Shown here: positions 5,901 through 8,304 of the stretch, one piece after another | Position numbering within the stretch: the first letter of the stretch is position 1 | How the letters are laid out: the number at the start of each line of letters is the position of its first letter | DNA from: CAZZIZ01 sp964654535 | Lineage (GTDB): Bacteria > Bacteroidota > Bacteroidia > Chitinophagales > UBA2359 | DNA: 8,304 nucleotides | Reading direction: 5' to 3' | Assembly: GCA_964654535.1 (NCBI GenBank) | Contig: CAZZIZ010000148.1 | Coordinates: 1 to 8,304, forward strand | Notes under the pieces: generated by a model | What the model saw: only the letters and a program-made list of their open reading frames with translations | Told to the model about the DNA's origin: nothing | The model's database searches: none | Translations under genes and position numbers: made by a program

Positions 5901-7613
5901 CCCGCATTACTTTTATTCTTTTCGCTTTTGACGACCGGTCAGCAAATCGTGGTGCAACCGACAACGGTAAACACCAACACTGATCAAACATTTCAAATAA
6001 GTTACACACTTAACAACGGGCAGGTCAACGATATAATTCTCCCCAATCTGAAAGAATTCAATATTATTGGTGGTGGCCCCAGCATTTCCAATAGCGTAAG
6101 AACCGTAAATGGAAGAACAACCAGAAGCTCGAGTGTAACTTATGACTTACAAGCAAAAAAAGCAGGCAACTTTAAAATTCCAGTTGCAAGGCTCAGGGGA
6201 AAAGGCTCAAAAGGGCAGTCCGCTCCGGTAATCGTAAAGGTTAGTAAGGGCCAACAAGCAGCACAAAATGGAATTACAGATGCAAATGGTAAAACGCCAC
6301 CCATCTTTATAAAAACGGTAATAGATACGAACAAGGTTTACTGGGGACAGCAGTTCATTGTTTCCTATCGATTGTACACCAGCGAGCAGGTAACCAACTA
6401 CGTTATTCAAGAAGCACCTGCCTTTCCTGGTTTCTGGGTACAGGACATCACCCCCAAAAGAGCCAATCCCGGTAACATAAACATAGGTGGTCGAAGCTAT
6501 GCCACCCGCGATATGAAACGCTTTGCACTCTTCCCACAAAAGACTGGCGAGTTGAGCATAGATAGGATCGAGGCAAATTTACAATACCGAAAATCTAGTG
6601 GAAGGCGCGGTTTTTTAAGCTCCTTCCAAAGCTATAAGGAAGATTTCGAAAGCGAGCCGACGTCTGTACTTGTTGTACCATTACCAGAAACGGATTTGCC
6701 CGGAACTTTTCTGGGCGGCGTTGGACAGTTTACGGTAAGCGGAACTTTAGACCGACGCAACTGTATGGTCGACGAGGCATTGAAATACACGGTGCGCATT
6801 AATGGTAGTGGCAACATCAAGTTGATCGACTTACCCAAAAGAGAAAATACCGAGAACTTCGATTTCTATGAGCCCTCGGTTTCGGAGCGCTTAAACAATA
6901 GCGAGAAGAGCATCTCGGGAACCAAGACATTCGAGTACGTAGTGGTTCCCCGTAAAGCAGGACGCCTATTGATCCCAGAACAAGATTTGTATTACTACAA
7001 CCTGCAGCAGGAGCGATACCAAGTGGTAAAACTCCCTAGACAAGTTGTAGTCGTAAGCCCCTCAACCCAAAAACCAGTAGTGGAAGAAACTGCTCCAGAG
7101 AAAATGTTGGAGCCAATTTACAGCAGTAAAATTAGCAAGGTGAGCGAAATGAAAAAAGCCTTTCAGTCCTTTGGATTGTTAGGCGCATACGCATTGCCAT
7201 TTTTCTTGCTCGGCGCCTTTTCCGTTTGGCACAAGAAACGCGAAGAAGAACTCGGCGATGTTGTTGGGTATAAAAAGAAACACGCCAGCAAGGAGGCGCT
7301 AAAGAGATTAGCCGGCGCGCAGCAATTGTTGAGCGGCACAGAAGACAAACCTTTCTACGACGAAATACTAAAGTCTCTGCAGAAATATTTCATCGACAAG
7401 TTGAATATGCCCGCGGGCGATTTTTCAAAAGAGCTTATAGACCAAACCCTAGAAGCAAAAGACATAGCTGCAGACGATAGAACCGCCGTGCAAAAACTAA
7501 TCCAGCAATGCGAAATAGCGCTCTACGCGCCCTCAGCGGTAAGCGGCGGTAAAGCAGGCGTCTACGACAGCGCCATAGAAATAATCAATAGTATCGAAAC
7601 CCAAATAGGATGA
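5886..7613 (+). CDS. batD: BatD, large membrane-anchored beta-domain protein
   Basis: BatD of 575 residues, within the normal size for the family. A signal peptide (KK at 3-4, hydrophobic 6-16, ending near TTGQ) precedes a long beta-rich region (about 20-395). This fits tandem immunoglobulin-like domains, for example IVVQPTTVNTNTDQTFQISY (21-40) and a repeat-like QFTVSGTLDRRNCMVDEALK (281-300). One TM (about 430-447) is followed by HKKREEE, which makes the C-terminal helical domain (about 465-573) cytoplasmic. That domain has the pattern YDEILKSLQKYFIDKLNMPA (491-510), similar to the end of the third gene of the operon. The start is a forced TTG overlapping batC. The stop overlaps batE as ATGA. 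A bridge between periplasmic VWA/TPR proteins and the cytoplasm is inferred from topology. Confidence 0.92.
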   Translation: MVKKIPALLLFFSLLTTGQQIVVQPTTVNTNTDQTFQISYTLNNGQVNDIILPNLKEFNIIGGGPSISNSVRTVNGRTTRSSSVTYDLQAKKAGNFKIPVARLRGKGSKGQSAPVIVKVSKGQQAAQNGITDANGKTPPIFIKTVIDTNKVYWGQQFIVSYRLYTSEQVTNYVIQEAPAFPGFWVQDITPKRANPGNINIGGRSYATRDMKRFALFPQKTGELSIDRIEANLQYRKSSGRRGFLSSFQSYKEDFESEPTSVLVVPLPETDLPGTFLGGVGQFTVSGTLDRRNCMVDEALKYTVRINGSGNIKLIDLPKRENTENFDFYEPSVSERLNNSEKSISGTKTFEYVVVPRKAGRLLIPEQDLYYYNLQQERYQVVKLPRQVVVVSPSTQKPVVEETAPEKMLEPIYSSKISKVSEMKKAFQSFGLLGAYALPFFLLGAFSVWHKKREEELGDVVGYKKKHASKEALKRLAGAQQLLSGTEDKPFYDEILKSLQKYFIDKLNMPAGDFSKELIDQTLEAKDIAADDRTAVQKLIQQCEIALYAPSAVSGGKAGVYDSAIEIINSIETQIG

Positions 7614-8304
7614 GAATACTATTCCTCATATTGATTTTGGGTCTGCCGTTGTTCGCGCAAGAGCAAGAGACCGATCTGTTCTACCAAGCCAACGAAGATT
7701 ATAACGCAGGTAACTATGGTGCCGCACAAGAAAAATACGAGCAGCTCCTAGAAGAAGGCTTCGATAACAATTGGCAGTTGTATTACAACCTCGGCAACGC
7801 GCACTACGAGCAAGACCAAGCCGGAGCTGCAGCACTCAATTACCACCGAGCACTGCGCCTAAAACCGAAGAACAAATTAGTAAGCAGCAACCTCGAACTA
7901 CTAGAAACAAAAATTAAAATAAAGGCCGAGCGCTTCCCAACAGTATTTTATAAACGCTGGTACCAAGGCTTGCTAAATATCTTCTCTGGGCGCGGCTGGT
8001 TAGTCCTGGCTGTAATCATTGCTTGGTTAGCCTGTTGCAGTTATGCCTATTGGATTTACACCGGACGAAAGTCGAGCTTCTTTCGCAAAGATGCGCTCAT
8101 AGGATGGGGGCTCTCTCTCTTACTACTCTTTTTCGCCTATAGCCAAGACCGTTATCAGTTCAACGAGCAGCAAGGCGTTTTAATGAAGGCTGAAGTGAAA
8201 ATAAAAAACGGCCCATCCTCACAGAGCAAAGAAATTTTTACGCTGAGTGATGGCAACACCCTCACTATTACTGGTCAAGAAAAAAACTGGTACTCGGTGC
8301 GTTT
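7610..8304 (+). CDS. batE: BatE, TPR and SH3-like membrane protein (3' end beyond window)
   Basis: The frame starts with the ATG that overlaps the batD stop (ATGA) and stays open to the right edge: 231 complete codons plus two bases. The signal peptide ends LFAQ (14-17). TPR units follow at about 21-53 and 54-88, with the canonical YYNLGNAHYEQ (58-68). Two TM helices (about 129-149 and 163-178) flank a basic loop YTGRKSSFFRK (150-160). The visible end, from about 190, resembles a bacterial SH3 domain: VKIKNGPSSQSKEIFTLSDG (196-215), then a WYSVRF strand. Charges place TPR and SH3 parts in the periplasm and the loop in the cytoplasm. The order TPR, two TM, SH3 is the usual BatE plan, and few residues should be missing beyond the edge. 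Confidence 0.9.
   Translation, partial: MRILFLILILGLPLFAQEQETDLFYQANEDYNAGNYGAAQEKYEQLLEEGFDNNWQLYYNLGNAHYEQDQAGAAALNYHRALRLKPKNKLVSSNLELLETKIKIKAERFPTVFYKRWYQGLLNIFSGRGWLVLAVIIAWLACCSYAYWIYTGRKSSFFRKDALIGWGLSLLLLFFAYSQDRYQFNEQQGVLMKAEVKIKNGPSSQSKEIFTLSDGNTLTITGQEKNWYSVR

Larger units (their letters stand above)
171..8304 (+). other. bat operon (moxR, DUF58, unnamed gene, batA, batB, batC, batD, batE)
   Basis: Eight co-directional genes share essentially no intergenic DNA. The spacings are +6, -1, -8, -1, -4, -7 and -4 nt. No internal terminator hairpin or gap large enough for a dedicated promoter region is seen, so a single polycistronic transcript is expected from the promoter candidate at 107-135. 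Base composition and codon use look even along the cluster apart from the purine-rich batC tract, and there is no sign of recent transfer. The operon end is not in the window. Confidence 0.9.

Noticed and set aside
6207..6539. 110-codon - strand open frame inside batD
   Set aside because: It is a shadow of the batD beta-domain region; no domain, promoter or neighbouring - strand gene supports it.
7626..7835. 69-codon - strand open frame opposite the start of batE
   Set aside because: BatE (signal peptide plus TPR) fits these bases far better, and its start is coupled to the batD stop.
171..8304. Possibility of a defence or novel ATPase-VWA system (MoxR plus VWA genes also occur in such contexts)
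   Set aside because: The full Bat gene order, domain architectures and even codon use identify a conserved core operon; there are no effector, nuclease or mobile-element genes.

Overview
The window carries almost all of one operon, the Bacteroidota 'Bat' (Bacteroides aerotolerance) cluster. In order it encodes a MoxR AAA+ ATPase, a DUF58 protein, an uncharacterised signal-peptide/one-TM protein, BatA, BatB, BatC, BatD and the first 231 codons of BatE. The gene order, the BatA/BatB VWA pair, the TPR-bearing BatC and BatE and the BatD architecture are typical of Bacteroidota. So are the lack of strong Shine-Dalgarno sites at most starts and a promoter candidate of the TTG-N18-TAnnTTTG type. A marine-type Flavobacteriia-like member is my guess; the genus cannot be read from this sequence.

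Layout. Bases 1-170 hold a short open frame that may be the last 18 codons of an unrelated upstream gene (stop at 55-57), a 6-bp hairpin (61-76) and a candidate promoter (107-135). From 171 to the right edge the + strand is coding essentially without a break. The only intergenic DNA is 6 nt between moxR and the DUF58 gene. Every later junction overlaps, by 1, 8, 1, 4, 7 and 4 nt, which implies one transcript with coupled translation. BatE runs off the right edge. I see no antisense gene, RNA gene, mobile element or CRISPR.

How the genes may work together. MoxR and DUF58 lack membrane signals and should be cytoplasmic: an AAA+ ATPase with its usual VWA-like partner. By the positive-inside rule BatA and BatB each place a MIDAS-containing VWA domain in the periplasm, between TM2 and TM3. 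BatC is a predicted lipoprotein with TPRs and a long acidic Glu/Lys region. BatE has a periplasmic TPR domain, two TM helices and a periplasmic SH3-like domain. The unnamed third gene and BatD share one plan: signal peptide, periplasmic beta-rich region, single TM, cytoplasmic helical domain. Their cytoplasmic domains look related to each other and are plausible docking sites for MoxR/DUF58. The picture is of an ATPase-coupled envelope complex. Its substrate is unknown, and the original aerotolerance role is not a settled biochemical function.

This is a known conserved operon, not a new system. The points most worth a second look are the uncharacterised third gene and its similarity to the BatD C-terminus, the forced TTG start of batD, and the acidic BatC region with its basic tail.
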